Positions 17,116 to 26,331 are shown, numbered from the stretch's first letter. The stretch is DNA of 64,000 nucleotides from Devosia salina (GCF_019504385.1 NZ_CP080590.1:1406001-1470000), one strand, 5' to 3'. Notes: generated by a model not told the origin, from the sequence alone. Translations and numbers: made by a program.

Positions 17116-18306
17116 ATGACAACAATTGACACGGGGCGGAGACTCGCCCCAAGGGCCAGCTTTTTCAACGATCCGGTGATCCGCGGGATCATCTACCAGA
17201 TCGTTGTGGCCGTGCTGCTGGTCAGCTTCATTTTCTGGATCATCGGAAATACGGCGGCCAATCTCGCAGCCCAGAACAAGACGACCGGTTTCGACTTCCT
17301 CTGGAGGACGGCCGGTTTTGATATCAGCTTCTCACTCCTGCCATGGTCTCGCGCCTCCTATTACTGGGAAGCCTTCCTGGTCGGCATCCTCAACACCCTG
17401 CTGGTGGCCGTTATCGGCATCTTCTTTGCCACGCTGCTCGGCTTCACCATCGGCATTGCGCGCCTGAGCACCAATTTCATCGTGTCCCGTCTCGCCACGG
17501 TCTATGTTGAGCTCATCCGCAATATCCCGCTGCTGCTCCAGCTGTTCTTCTGGTACTTCGCGGTTCTCAAGGCGATGCCAGCTGTGCGCGATTCAATCGC
17601 CCTGCCATTTGACTCCTTCATCAACCAGCGCGGCGTCATGGTGCCCAAGCCCATACCCGACGAGCAGTTCGCGATCGTCTGGCTTGGGTTGCTGATCGCA
17701 ATTCTGGGCGTGTTCGCCCTGCGTCACTGGGCCCGCAAGCGGCTCGAGGCGACCGGTCAGCGCTTTCCGGTCTTTCTGACTTCGGTTGCCATTCTGGTTG
17801 GCATTCCGGCGCTGTTCTTCGTCGTCAGCGGCGCCAGCGTCTCTTTCGAAGTGCCCGAATTGCAGCGCTTCAACTTCAAGGGTGGCCTGCAATTGCCACC
17901 GGAATTTGTGGCACTCGCCTTCGGCCTGACGATCTATACGGCCTCTTTCATCGCCGAAACGGTGCGCGCCGGTATCCTCTCGGTCAACAGGGGCCAGACC
18001 GAGGCGGCACAGTCGCTCGGTCTCAAGGAGGGCGACCGGCTGCGCCTGGTCATCGTTCCGCAGGCCATGCGGGTGATCGTCCCCCCCTTGACCAGCCAGT
18101 ACCTGAACCTGACGAAGAACTCCTCGCTCGGCGCGGCCATCGGCTATCCCGAGCTTGTCAACGTCTTCTCCGGCACGGCGCTGAACCAGACAGGGCGGGC
18201 AATCGAATGTATCGCCATGACCATGGCCGTCTATCTGACGCTATCGCTTCTGACGTCAGCGATCATGAACTGGTACAATGGCCGCGTGCGGCTGGTGGAA
18301 CGGTAG
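17116..18306 (+). CDS. aapQ: General L-amino-acid ABC transporter, permease
   Basis: This 396-residue inner-membrane protein is longer than most amino-acid permeases. As in AapQ/BztB it has a central insertion (about residues 150-250) of extra helices between the first helices, which include N-T-L-L-V-A-V-I-G, and the permease core. The core carries the EAA-type loop (R-G-Q-T-E-A-A-Q-S-L-G-L) and Q-Y-L-N-L-T-K-N-S-S-L. It pairs with AapM to form the channel. The ATG at 17116 opens a short cytoplasmic N-terminus ending F-F-N-D-P-V-I-R-G, typical of this subunit. Confidence 0.92.
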   Translation: MTTIDTGRRLAPRASFFNDPVIRGIIYQIVVAVLLVSFIFWIIGNTAANLAAQNKTTGFDFLWRTAGFDISFSLLPWSRASYYWEAFLVGILNTLLVAVIGIFFATLLGFTIGIARLSTNFIVSRLATVYVELIRNIPLLLQLFFWYFAVLKAMPAVRDSIALPFDSFINQRGVMVPKPIPDEQFAIVWLGLLIAILGVFALRHWARKRLEATGQRFPVFLTSVAILVGIPALFFVVSGASVSFEVPELQRFNFKGGLQLPPEFVALAFGLTIYTASFIAETVRAGILSVNRGQTEAAQSLGLKEGDRLRLVIVPQAMRVIVPPLTSQYLNLTKNSSLGAAIGYPELVNVFSGTALNQTGRAIECIAMTMAVYLTLSLLTSAIMNWYNGRVRLVER

Positions 18307-18315
18307 GAGCGTGCG

Positions 18316-19443
18316 ATGACTGATATCAGCTTCGTTCGATCTGAAATGGTCGACAGCCGCCCGGCGCCCAACCGCACGACCGGTGCAGTGGCCTGGCTGC
18401 AGAAGAACCTCTTTGCCACGCCAGTGGACACGCTCCTGACGGTGCTTGGTCTGCTCTTCCTGCTCTGGGTTGTGCCACCGCTGTTCAATTTCATCATTGG
18501 ACACGCCGTGTTTCCTGGGGGAACGGTGGAGCAGTGCCGGGATCCGAACGCGGGCGCGTGTTGGGCCTATATCTCGGCGGAGATGGAGTTCTTCATCTAC
18601 GGATTCTACGACATTCCCGAGCAGTGGCGGCCAAACATCGTCTTCGCGCTGGGAGCCCTGCTGTTCATCCCCCTGCTGATCCCGCAGGCGCCCTTCAAGC
18701 GAGCCAATGCGCTTCTGCTGCTGATCGCCTACCCGATCGTCAGCTATTATCTGCTCGCTGGCGGCGTGTTCGGCCTCAAGGTGATCCATACCGAAAAATG
18801 GGGTGGCCTCCTGGTCACGCTCATTCTCTCGGTGATCGGCATTACGCTCTCTTTCCCATTGGGAATTGTGCTGGCGCTGGGTCGCCAGTCCAAGATGCCG
18901 GTGATCAGGACGCTTTGTATCTCGTTCATCGAACTGGTGCGTGCGGTGCCGCTGATCACCGTGCTCTTCATGGCCTCGATCATGCTGCCGCTGTTCATGC
19001 CGCAGGGCACGACGGTGGACAAATTCCTTCGCGCTCTGGTCGGCGTCACCCTGTTCACCTCCGCCTATATGGCCGAAGTGGTGCGCGGTGGCCTTCAGGC
19101 CATTCCCCGGGGGCAATATGAGGCGGCGGCGTCGCTGGGCCTGAGCTACTGGAAGCAGATGTACTTCATCATCCTGCCCCAGGCGCTCAAGCACGTGATT
19201 CCGGGCATCGTGAACAGTGCCATTGCGCTCTTCAAGGATACGTCCCTCGTCTACATCGTCGGCATGAAGGACCTGCTAGAGGCGGTCAAGACCAAGAACG
19301 ACTCCGCCCTTGAGTGGCAGTCGGCCAACACGGCGACCACCGGCTATCTCTTTGCGGCCATGGTCTTCTGGGTCTTCTGTTTCGGCATGTCGCGTTACTC
19401 CATATTCATGGAGCACCGTCTCCATACCGGCCACAAGAGGTAG
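18316..19443 (+). CDS. aapM: General L-amino-acid ABC transporter, permease
   Basis: This 375-residue permease is partner to AapQ. It has an extended N-terminal half with two helices and a periplasmic region containing two cysteines (E-Q-C-R-D-P-N-A-G-A-C-W), then the typical permease core with the EAA-like loop (R-G-Q-Y-E-A-A-A-S-L-G-L) and N-S-A-I-A-L-F-K-D-T-S-L. TAGGAG precedes the ATG by seven bases, and the gap from aapQ is nine bases, so the two are co-translated. The C-terminus ends in a basic tail. Confidence 0.92.
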   Translation: MTDISFVRSEMVDSRPAPNRTTGAVAWLQKNLFATPVDTLLTVLGLLFLLWVVPPLFNFIIGHAVFPGGTVEQCRDPNAGACWAYISAEMEFFIYGFYDIPEQWRPNIVFALGALLFIPLLIPQAPFKRANALLLLIAYPIVSYYLLAGGVFGLKVIHTEKWGGLLVTLILSVIGITLSFPLGIVLALGRQSKMPVIRTLCISFIELVRAVPLITVLFMASIMLPLFMPQGTTVDKFLRALVGVTLFTSAYMAEVVRGGLQAIPRGQYEAAASLGLSYWKQMYFIILPQALKHVIPGIVNSAIALFKDTSLVYIVGMKDLLEAVKTKNDSALEWQSANTATTGYLFAAMVFWVFCFGMSRYSIFMEHRLHTGHKR

Positions 19444-19448
19444 CCAAA

Positions 19449-20249
19449 ATGTCTCATGTTACCCAGACCGCCGAAGAGCGGAAGATCGACACCAGCCATA
19501 TGAAGGTGTCTGACACCGATGTGGCTATCGAAGTGATCGGCATGCACAAGTGGTATGGCGACTTCCACGTCCTGCGCGATATCAACCTCAAGGTGATGGG
19601 GGGCGAGCGCATCGTCATCGCCGGCCCGTCGGGGTCAGGCAAATCGACCCTGATCCGCTGCATCAATCGCCTTGAGGAGCACCAGGAAGGCCAGATCATC
19701 GTCAACGGCACCGAACTGACGGCAGACCTCAAGCGCATTGATGAGGTGCGTCGCGAGGTGGGCATGGTGTTCCAGCACTTCAACCTGTTCCCGCATCTGA
19801 CCATCCTGCAGAACCTGACGCTGGCGCCCATCTGGGTGCGTGGCACGCCCAAGGCGGAAGCCGAGGCGACGGCCATGCATTACCTGGAACGCGTCAAGAT
19901 TCCGGAACAGGCCAACAAGTTCCCGGGGCAGCTTTCGGGCGGCCAGCAGCAGCGCGTGGCGATTGCCCGTTCGCTTTGCATGCAGCCCAAGATCATGTTG
20001 TTCGACGAACCCACCTCCGCGCTCGACCCGGAAATGGTCAAGGAAGTGCTCGAGGTCATGATCAGCCTGGCCGAAGACGGCATGACCATGATCTGCGTCA
20101 CCCACGAAATGGGCTTCGCCCGCCAGGTCGCGAACCGCGTGATCTTCATGGATCAGGGGCAGATCATCGAGCAGAACGAGCCCGAGGCCTTCTTCTCCAA
20201 TCCGCAGCACGAGCGCACCAAGCTGTTCCTCAGCCAGATCCTTCACTAG
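19449..20249 (+). CDS. aapP: General L-amino-acid ABC transporter, ATP-binding protein
   Basis: This 266-residue ATPase of the polar amino-acid uptake family has Walker A G-P-S-G-S-G-K-S, Q-loop in M-V-F-Q-H-F-N-L-F-P-H, signature L-S-G-G-Q-Q-Q-R, Walker B M-L-F-D-E-P-T-S-A-L-D-P and switch histidine in V-T-H-E-M-G-F-A. It drives AapQM and may also drive the related BraDEF-type functions reported for Aap systems. The ATG at 19449 lies five bases after the aapM stop. A longer frame from 19314 would run inside aapM and is rejected. Confidence 0.94.
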   Translation: MSHVTQTAEERKIDTSHMKVSDTDVAIEVIGMHKWYGDFHVLRDINLKVMGGERIVIAGPSGSGKSTLIRCINRLEEHQEGQIIVNGTELTADLKRIDEVRREVGMVFQHFNLFPHLTILQNLTLAPIWVRGTPKAEAEATAMHYLERVKIPEQANKFPGQLSGGQQQRVAIARSLCMQPKIMLFDEPTSALDPEMVKEVLEVMISLAEDGMTMICVTHEMGFARQVANRVIFMDQGQIIEQNEPEAFFSNPQHERTKLFLSQILH

Positions 20250-20253
20250 CGCC

Positions 20254-20274
20254 GGCGTGGCCGCAGGCCACGCC
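20254..20274. repeat. Perfect palindrome after aapP
   Basis: Arms 20254-20262 and 20266-20274 form a perfect 9-bp GC-rich stem with a 3-base loop. A second small hairpin (GCTCC-GGC-GGAGC, 20275-20287) abuts it. This may act as a transcript-end structure for aapJQMP. Confidence 0.55.
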
Positions 20275-20320
20275 GCTCCGGCGGAGCGGTGACGTGGCCT
20301 GGCCGAAGGACCTGAAACAT

Positions 20321-20351
20321 GGGGGTCAAGCCGGACTGCGGCTTGACCCCC
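20321..20351. repeat. Long palindrome with GGTCAAGCC core, probable dispersed intergenic repeat
   Basis: Arms 20321-20333 and 20339-20351 form a perfect 13-bp stem with a 5-base loop. The core GGTCAAGCC/GGCTTGACC resembles palindromes at 45252-45274 and 45305-45325, suggesting a family of intergenic repeats. It lies just before the orphan binding-protein gene. Confidence 0.6.
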
Positions 20352-20368
20352 ATTTCGCGCCTGCCAAT

Positions 20369-21421
20369 ATGGGGCAGGGGGAACTGGAAGCCGTTCTGTT
20401 GATCAAGCTGCTCAAGTCATTGCTGTTTCTGGCTGCGATGCTGTGTGCTCTGGCCACACAGCAGGCGGCTGCGCAGACGCTGGACACGGTTCGCGAGCGT
20501 GGTTTCCTGATTTGTGGGGCCAGCAATCCACTTGCGGGCTTTTCCCAGCAGGACCTGGATGGACGCTGGTCCGGTTTCGACGTGGACCTTTGCCGGGCGC
20601 TGGCGGCGGCCGTGTTCGGCAATCCCGACCTCATCGAATTTCGTTCCTATCGTGGCGAAGCCCGTTTCGCGCCGCTGCAGACCGGTGCTGTCGATGTGTT
20701 GATGCGCAACGGCGCCTGGACCACGGGACGCGACATCCGCTATGGCGCCCGCTACGTGACGCCGGCATTTTTTGACGGCCAGGCATTTCTTGTGCCGCAG
20801 TCGATGGGCGTGGTCTCGGCCTATGAGCTCGACGATGTCACCATCTGCGTGACCGATAGCAATGGCGAGCCCGAGGCACTCGACGAGTTCTTCTTCTCCA
20901 ACCAGACGCGCTTTCGTCCCGTTGTCTATGAAGACATTGCCGACCTTGCCACCGCCTATCGGGCGGGCCTCTGCCAGGCCATTTCGGCCTCGGGCCGGCA
21001 ATTGCAGGCCATCCGCCGCGAACTGCCGGAGCCGAACCTTCATCGCATCCTGCCGGAGCGCATCTCCAAGGAGGTGCTGGGACCGGTTGTGCGCAATGGT
21101 GACGACCAGTGGTTCAAGATCGTCCGCTGGACCATATTTGCACTGATCAATGCCGAAGAAGTCGGCGTCACCGGCCTCAACATCGATTCCCTGTCTGCCG
21201 CCCGGACGCCAGCCGTACGACGCATTCTGGGCATAGAGGGAGATTTCGGCACCGCGCTCGGCTTGCGCCCCACCTTCATGGCCGACGCGATCCGGGCCGT
21301 TGGCAACTACTCCGAGCTCTATGACCGCCATTTCGGCCCGCAGACGGGCGCGGCCATGCTGCGTGGCCAGAACGCGCTCTGGGGCAATGGCGGTCTGCTC
21401 TACGCTCCCCCGGTGCGCTGA
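20369..21421 (+). CDS. Divergent AapJ-like binding protein paralogue (orphan)
   Basis: This protein (350 residues from the ATG) is a paralogue of AapJ located after aapP. Shared features are F-D-V-D-L-C-R-A-L-A-A-A-V, a conserved cysteine pair (C160, C202), I-S-K-E-V-L-G-P-V-V-R and the C-terminal L-Y-A-P-P-V-R. AapJ's ligand residues are changed: G-T-T becomes S-N-G (164-166) and the amine-binding Asp becomes Ser208. It keeps a good signal peptide, which starts after residue 11. A TTG at 20399 with GGAAG upstream would begin exactly there and may be the true start (340 residues). It could bind a different ligand, act as a sensor, or be decaying. Confidence 0.82.
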   Translation: MGQGELEAVLLIKLLKSLLFLAAMLCALATQQAAAQTLDTVRERGFLICGASNPLAGFSQQDLDGRWSGFDVDLCRALAAAVFGNPDLIEFRSYRGEARFAPLQTGAVDVLMRNGAWTTGRDIRYGARYVTPAFFDGQAFLVPQSMGVVSAYELDDVTICVTDSNGEPEALDEFFFSNQTRFRPVVYEDIADLATAYRAGLCQAISASGRQLQAIRRELPEPNLHRILPERISKEVLGPVVRNGDDQWFKIVRWTIFALINAEEVGVTGLNIDSLSAARTPAVRRILGIEGDFGTALGLRPTFMADAIRAVGNYSELYDRHFGPQTGAAMLRGQNALWGNGGLLYAPPVR

Positions 21422-21438
21422 GGGACCCTAGGCCCGGG

Positions 21439-22152
21439 TCAGGCAAAAAGCAGGCTGACCCTGCGGTTCTGCTTGCCCTTCTTTTCGATCTTGCCCAGCG
21501 CAAGGCGCCCGATCTCGGCTGTCCCGGCAACATGCGTGCCGCCGCAGGGCTGCAGATCGACATCACCGATGCGCACCAGCCGGACCCGACCCTGGCCCAT
21601 GGGCGGCTTGACCTTCATGGTCTTGATGAGATCCGCCTGGGCCTCCATCTCCGCGTCAGTGATCCATTCGGTCGTCACCAGATGGTCGGCCTCGACCATG
21701 GTGTTGAGCGCCGCTTCCAGGGCCGCCAAATCCTCGGGGACCTCAGGCATGTCGAAATCGAGCCTGCCCTTGTCCTCGCCAATGGACCCACCGGTCACCG
21801 GGAAGGGAAACACCACCGACAACAGGTGCAGGGCCGTGTGCATGCGCATCAGGCGATGGCGACGGTCCCAATCGATATCCACGCGCACCGCCTCGCCAAT
21901 CTCGGGCAGATTGGCGCCCTCGGCCGGAACATGGACGATCTGCGCCTTGTCACCATCGGGATGCACGGCCGTTGCAATCGTAATAACGCTACCGTCGGCC
22001 CGCACCATTTGCCCGCTGTCACCGGGTTGTCCGCCCGACGTCGCATAAAACACCGTTCGATCCAGCACGATGCCGCCTGAGGTCGTGATTGCCGTCACAT
22101 TGGCACTGGCCGATTGGAGATAAGCGTCGTCGCGAAACAGGAATTCAGTCAT
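21439..22152 (-). CDS. Alanyl-tRNA editing protein (AlaX family)
   Basis: This 237-residue protein contains the AlaRS second-additional-domain fold that hydrolyses mischarged tRNA-Ala. N-terminal segment F-Y-A-T-S-G-G-Q-P-G-D-S-G is followed by the zinc motif H-T-A-L-H-L-L and the second motif C-G-G-T-H-V. It removes Ser or Gly from tRNA-Ala in trans. ATG 22152 gives the usual M-T-E-F-L-F start. An upstream GTG at 22164 overlaps the cls stop as GTGA and would add four residues; either way translation is coupled to cls. It converges on the orphan binding-protein gene. Confidence 0.9.
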   Translation of the reverse strand: MTEFLFRDDAYLQSASANVTAITTSGGIVLDRTVFYATSGGQPGDSGQMVRADGSVITIATAVHPDGDKAQIVHVPAEGANLPEIGEAVRVDIDWDRRHRLMRMHTALHLLSVVFPFPVTGGSIGEDKGRLDFDMPEVPEDLAALEAALNTMVEADHLVTTEWITDAEMEAQADLIKTMKVKPPMGQGRVRLVRIGDVDLQPCGGTHVAGTAEIGRLALGKIEKKGKQNRRVSLLFA

Positions 22153-22160
22153 CAATTCAC

Positions 22161-23612
22161 TCACAATACGGGAGAGAGCAGCCGGGCGGCCTGGGTGGCG
22201 AGATAGAGCGGCCAGGGCCGGGCTTCAACTTCGGAGAGCCCCACCTGCCTGCAGGACTCGAAGTCCTTGAGCAGCATGGCTTCGACAGTCTCGATGGTGT
22301 CGCTGTCGGTGAACCACAGCGTGATCTCGAAATTGATGGCGAAGGAGCGATTGTCGAAATTGACGCTGCCCACGGTGGCCATCTGGTCGTCCATCAGCAC
22401 CACCTTCTGGTGCAGGAAACCGTCAGTATAGCGATAGACCGCGATATCGTGCTGCACCATGCTGTCCGCGTGCGCCATGCTTGCCAGCCAGACCAGCGCA
22501 TGGTCGGGATTGTCCGGCAGCATGAGGCGCACATCGACGCCCCGGAGGCGTGCGGCAAACAGGGCGGTACGGATATCGGTGTCCGGCACGAAATAGGGGC
22601 TGACGATCCACAGCCGCTCGCGTGCCCGCCCGATCAGATCGGTGAAGGCGATTGCACATTCCTCGAGCTTGTCGGCCGGCCCGCTGCCCATGACCAGGAC
22701 GGAGTTGTCGCCAAAGGTCTCCAGTTCCTTGGGCGGCCGGTTTGGCAGGCGCTCACCCGTAGCCCACTGCCAGTCTTCCCGGAACAGCAAGGCGCAGCCT
22801 AGGGCAGCGGGGCCGGACACGCGCACATGGGTGTCGCGCCAGCGCCCCAGCTTTGGGTCCTCCCCCAGATATTCCACGCCCACATTGTGCCCGCCCACCC
22901 AGGCATGCTTGCCATCGGCCACCACGATCTTGCGGTGATTGCGGTAATTGATCCGGGTCGGTCCGAACAGGCGCAGGAACTTGTGCCGATGGTTGAAGCT
23001 CGAGACCTTGATCCCGGCTTCGCGCAATTGGTGGCGATAGGTCTTGGGCATGCCGGTACTGCCGAAATCGTCATAGAGCAGATAGACCGCCACGCCCGCC
23101 TTGGCTTTCGCGATCAGCCGTTCGGCCAGTTCCCGGCCCAGCCGGTCGTCCCGGACGATGTAGAACTGGACCAGGAGATATTCGGTGGCCGCCTCGATGC
23201 CGGCAAAGATCGAGTCGAATGTCGCCTGGCCATCGACCAGCAGCTCCACATCATTGCCCTTGAGAAACGGCAATTCCGAGACGTGGACCTGCACCGGCCA
23301 TTTGGCGTCCGTCTCCCGGTCGATCAGCGCCAGGTCCTTGGCCCTTAGCGGGCGGTCGGCGCGGCCATTCTGCATGCGATCGGTGGCATAGTCGTCGAAC
23401 AGCTTCCAGCCGAAGATCAGATAGAGCAGCACCGTGGGTATCGGCAGCAGCAGCAGCGACAGCAGCCAGGCGATCGAGCCCTGCGACGTGCGCGAATTGA
23501 GAATCTCGCGGACGGCGCAGACAATGGCGAGCAGATAGATGCCGCCCATGATCAGCGCCAACAGGTGCAGGTCCGCCACGATGGCGCGCAGGATATCGTC
23601 TATGCCGAACAA
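22161..23612 (-). CDS. cls: Cardiolipin synthase (phospholipase D family)
   Basis: This 483-residue membrane enzyme joins two phosphatidylglycerols into cardiolipin. It has two N-terminal hydrophobic helices, then two HKD motifs: H-R-K-I-V-V-A-D (with G-G-H-N after it) and H-Q-K-V-V-L-M-D-D (with G-S-V-N-F-D). Length and layout fit bacterial Cls of the ClsA type. The start is a TTG at 23612 with AAGGA eight bases upstream; no ATG precedes the first helix. The stop overlaps a possible GTG start of the AlaX-type gene. Confidence 0.9.
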   Translation of the reverse strand: MFGIDDILRAIVADLHLLALIMGGIYLLAIVCAVREILNSRTSQGSIAWLLSLLLLPIPTVLLYLIFGWKLFDDYATDRMQNGRADRPLRAKDLALIDRETDAKWPVQVHVSELPFLKGNDVELLVDGQATFDSIFAGIEAATEYLLVQFYIVRDDRLGRELAERLIAKAKAGVAVYLLYDDFGSTGMPKTYRHQLREAGIKVSSFNHRHKFLRLFGPTRINYRNHRKIVVADGKHAWVGGHNVGVEYLGEDPKLGRWRDTHVRVSGPAALGCALLFREDWQWATGERLPNRPPKELETFGDNSVLVMGSGPADKLEECAIAFTDLIGRARERLWIVSPYFVPDTDIRTALFAARLRGVDVRLMLPDNPDHALVWLASMAHADSMVQHDIAVYRYTDGFLHQKVVLMDDQMATVGSVNFDNRSFAINFEITLWFTDSDTIETVEAMLLKDFESCRQVGLSEVEARPWPLYLATQAARLLSPVL

Positions 23613-23707
23613 GATGGTCCTTCAGTGCAATTGCGCACGCACTCTAGCAGGCCAATTGTGGCGGACAATGACCGTTGGACCATCCGAGCCGTCTTGTCGG
23701 GCGGCCG

Positions 23708-24754
23708 TTAGGCCTCGGGCTCGATGACGCTCGAAATATCGATCGGCGTACGGCCCTCCATCCAGGGCGGGACCGGCAGGTTCTTGCCGCGCAGGAAGGC
23801 CGGGTTGAAGATCTTGCTGGCATAGCGATTGCCGTAATCGCAGAGCACGGTGACGATCGTGTGCCCCGGTCCCAGGTCCCGCGCCATGCGCACCGCACCG
23901 GCAATGTTTATGGCACTCGATCCGCCCAGGCACAGGCCCTCATGTTCGAGCAGGTCGAAGATGTAGGGCAGGGCCTCCGAATCCGGAATGCGGTAGGGCA
24001 TATCCACCTTGAGACCCTCAAGATTGGCCGTGATGCGGCCCTGTCCGATGCCCTCGGTGATGGAATCGCCCGACGATTTCAGTTCGCCATGCTTATAATA
24101 TTCGTACAGCGCCGCCCCTTCGGGATCGGCAAGGCCGATCTTGACGTCGGGATTGCGCGCCCGCAGCGCCTCGGCAACACCGGCCAGCGTGCCGCCCGAG
24201 CCGACCGCGCAGATGAAGCCATCAATGCGGCCATTGGTCTGCTGCCAGATTTCGGGGCCGGTGGTTTCGACATGGGCCCGCCGGTTCGAGACATTGTCGA
24301 ACTGATTGGCCCAGACGGCGCCATTGGGCAGTTCGGCGTTGAGCTTGTCCGCCAGCCGGCCGGAAATCTTGATGTAGTTGTTGGGGTTCCGATAGGGCTT
24401 GGCCGGCACTTCGATCAGCTCCGCGCCATAGAGGCGCAGCGCGTCCTTCTTCTCCTGGCTCTGTGTTTCCGGGATGACGATCACCGATTTGAAGCCGAGC
24501 GAGTTGGCGACCAAGGTCAGGCCGATGCCGGTATTGCCCGCCGTGCCCTCGACGATCGTCCCGCCCGGCTTGAGCCGTCCCGACTTGACCGCGTCGTGGA
24601 TGATGAAGAGCGCAGCACGGTCCTTGACCGATTGGCCGGGATTGAGAAACTCCGCCTTGCCCCAGATTTCGCAGCCCGTCAGGGTCGAAACGCGATTGAG
24701 ACGGATCAGCGGCGTGTTGCCGATTGCGGAGATGAGGTCTTCGTGCTTGGCCAT
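23708..24754 (-). CDS. Cysteine synthase (O-acetylserine sulfhydrylase), PLP-dependent
   Basis: This 348-residue fold-type II PLP enzyme makes cysteine from O-acetylserine and sulfide. The PLP lysine is K44 in N-P-G-Q-S-V-K-D-R-A. Visible motifs include E-G-T-A-G-N-T-G-I (substrate loop), the glycine-rich V-G-S-G-G-T-L-A-G (PLP phosphate) and C-L-G-G-S-S. It has an extra C-terminal segment and resembles the longer alphaproteobacterial CysK-like branch, so cystathionine beta-synthase-type activity is possible. The ATG at 24754 begins at the conserved M-A-K-H-E-D-L-I-S-A-I-G-N-T-P; the longer frame runs into the photolyase gene. Confidence 0.88.
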   Translation of the reverse strand: MAKHEDLISAIGNTPLIRLNRVSTLTGCEIWGKAEFLNPGQSVKDRAALFIIHDAVKSGRLKPGGTIVEGTAGNTGIGLTLVANSLGFKSVIVIPETQSQEKKDALRLYGAELIEVPAKPYRNPNNYIKISGRLADKLNAELPNGAVWANQFDNVSNRRAHVETTGPEIWQQTNGRIDGFICAVGSGGTLAGVAEALRARNPDVKIGLADPEGAALYEYYKHGELKSSGDSITEGIGQGRITANLEGLKVDMPYRIPDSEALPYIFDLLEHEGLCLGGSSAINIAGAVRMARDLGPGHTIVTVLCDYGNRYASKIFNPAFLRGKNLPVPPWMEGRTPIDISSVIEPEA

Positions 24755-24918
24755 GGATCTATTTCTGGGAGGACAGGACCTTACCGTAGGGTGGCGATGC
24801 CGCTGCGGCAAGCGCCAAGCGCCGGATTCGGCAGTGCTTTTCCCGCGAAGCGACCACCGCGCAAGGGGCAGTCTCCCGCCGCTCCTTGCAGAGAATAGAT
24901 TTTCGCGGCTTGCGCCGA

Positions 24919-26331
24919 TCAGGGTTCCGCCGAAAGCGCGCCAAAAGCATCGAGCGCCCGTTGCCGCGTCTGCTTGAGATCTGCGATGGCCCGGGGATAG
25001 GTCTCGTCCAGGCCGACGCCGGCCTCTTTGAGAGTGGATGCAGGCGCCTCCGAGGGCGCATGGATGAACTTGGTAGGCAGGCGGGCCAGTTCGGGCACCC
25101 ACCGCCGCACATACTCGCCCTCGGGATCGAAGCGTTCGCCCTGGGTTACCGGATTGAAGATGCGGAAATAGGGCGCTGCGTCCAGGCCGCAGCCGGCAAC
25201 CCATTGCCAGCTCGCCGGATTATTGGCCTCGTCGGCATCGACCAGCGTATCCCAGAACCAGCATTCTCCACTGCGCCAATCGAGCAGCAGGTTCTTGGTC
25301 AGGAACGATGCGGTCAGCATGCGGACGCGATTATGCATATAGCCGGTTTCCCAGAGTTCGCGCATGCCGGCATCGATGATGGGAATGCCGGTTCGCCCGG
25401 CCTGCCAGGCCTTCAGCTGTGCCGGGGCATGCCTCCATTTCAGGTCTTCATATTTCGGCTGCATCGGCGTCGTGGCGATATCGGCGCGATGATAGAGTTG
25501 GTGATAGCTGAAATCCCGCCAGGCCAGTTCGGAGAGGAACTTGTCCACGGCACCCGCCTTGGTGGGATGGGCGTGGATGAAGGCCTGCGCCGCGTGCCAG
25601 ATTTGTCGCGCGCTGATCTCCCCGAAGCGCAGATGCGGCGACAGTTTCGACGTTACCGCGCGCCCGGGAAAGTCGCGGCCATCGGGATAGTCGGCAACGC
25701 AATCCTCGAGAAATTTCTCAAGGCGATCTTGAGCGGCCGCCTCGCCAATGGACCAATGGGTCGCCAGCTTGCCCGCCCAGCCCGGCTGTCGATAGCCGGA
25801 ATCGACCTCAGGGGCGCGCACGGCCCGGCCCGACGGTGCCGCGACCGGACGCGCGATCTCCTGATTCCTTAGCGTCTTCCAGAATGGCGTGAACACCGAA
25901 TAGGGTTTGTCCTGACCGGTCTGGATCAGCCAGGGCTCCATCAGCAGATTGCCCGGATGCGAGGCCACCTCGATGCCCTTTGCCCGCAATCGCGCCTTGA
26001 TCCCGGCGTCGAGCTTGCGCTCCGCCGGTCCATAGCGGCGGTTCCAGTGAAGCGCGCCGGCGTCACTCCCGCTGATCGCCGATGCCAGTACGGCTTCGGC
26101 CTCGCCGGTCTCCACCTTGAGCACGACGCCGATCCCCGCCAGGGCATGCGCCATGGCCTCAAGGCTCCGGTGGAGCCACCAGCGCGCCGCCGCACCGATG
26201 GGGCGCAGGGCGAGGTCGGTCTCGTGGATGTAAAGGGCGATCACCCTGTCATGGTCGCGGCACGCTGCCGCCAGGGCGGGATTGTCAGCAAGGCGCAAAT
26301 CGTTGCGCAGCCAGACCAGGGCAGTGGACAC
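24919..26331 (-). CDS. phrB: Deoxyribodipyrimidine photo-lyase (cryptochrome/photolyase family)
   Basis: This 470-residue flavoprotein repairs UV-induced pyrimidine dimers with blue light. The N-terminal alpha/beta antenna domain starts T-A-L-V-W-L-R-N-D-L-R-L-A-D-N-P-A-L. The C-terminal FAD domain has the family stretches S-P-H-L-R-F-G-E-I-S, E-L-A-W-R-D-F-S-Y-H, G-I-P-I-I-D-A-G-M-R-E-L, N-R-V-R-M and R-I-F-N-P-V-T-Q. It looks like a class I CPD photolyase. The frame extends to 26346, but that stretch encodes the AGGAGG ribosome-binding site six bases before the GTG at 26331, which is chosen. Confidence 0.92.
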   Translation of the reverse strand: MSTALVWLRNDLRLADNPALAAACRDHDRVIALYIHETDLALRPIGAAARWWLHRSLEAMAHALAGIGVVLKVETGEAEAVLASAISGSDAGALHWNRRYGPAERKLDAGIKARLRAKGIEVASHPGNLLMEPWLIQTGQDKPYSVFTPFWKTLRNQEIARPVAAPSGRAVRAPEVDSGYRQPGWAGKLATHWSIGEAAAQDRLEKFLEDCVADYPDGRDFPGRAVTSKLSPHLRFGEISARQIWHAAQAFIHAHPTKAGAVDKFLSELAWRDFSYHQLYHRADIATTPMQPKYEDLKWRHAPAQLKAWQAGRTGIPIIDAGMRELWETGYMHNRVRMLTASFLTKNLLLDWRSGECWFWDTLVDADEANNPASWQWVAGCGLDAAPYFRIFNPVTQGERFDPEGEYVRRWVPELARLPTKFIHAPSEAPASTLKEAGVGLDETYPRAIADLKQTRQRALDAFGALSAEP

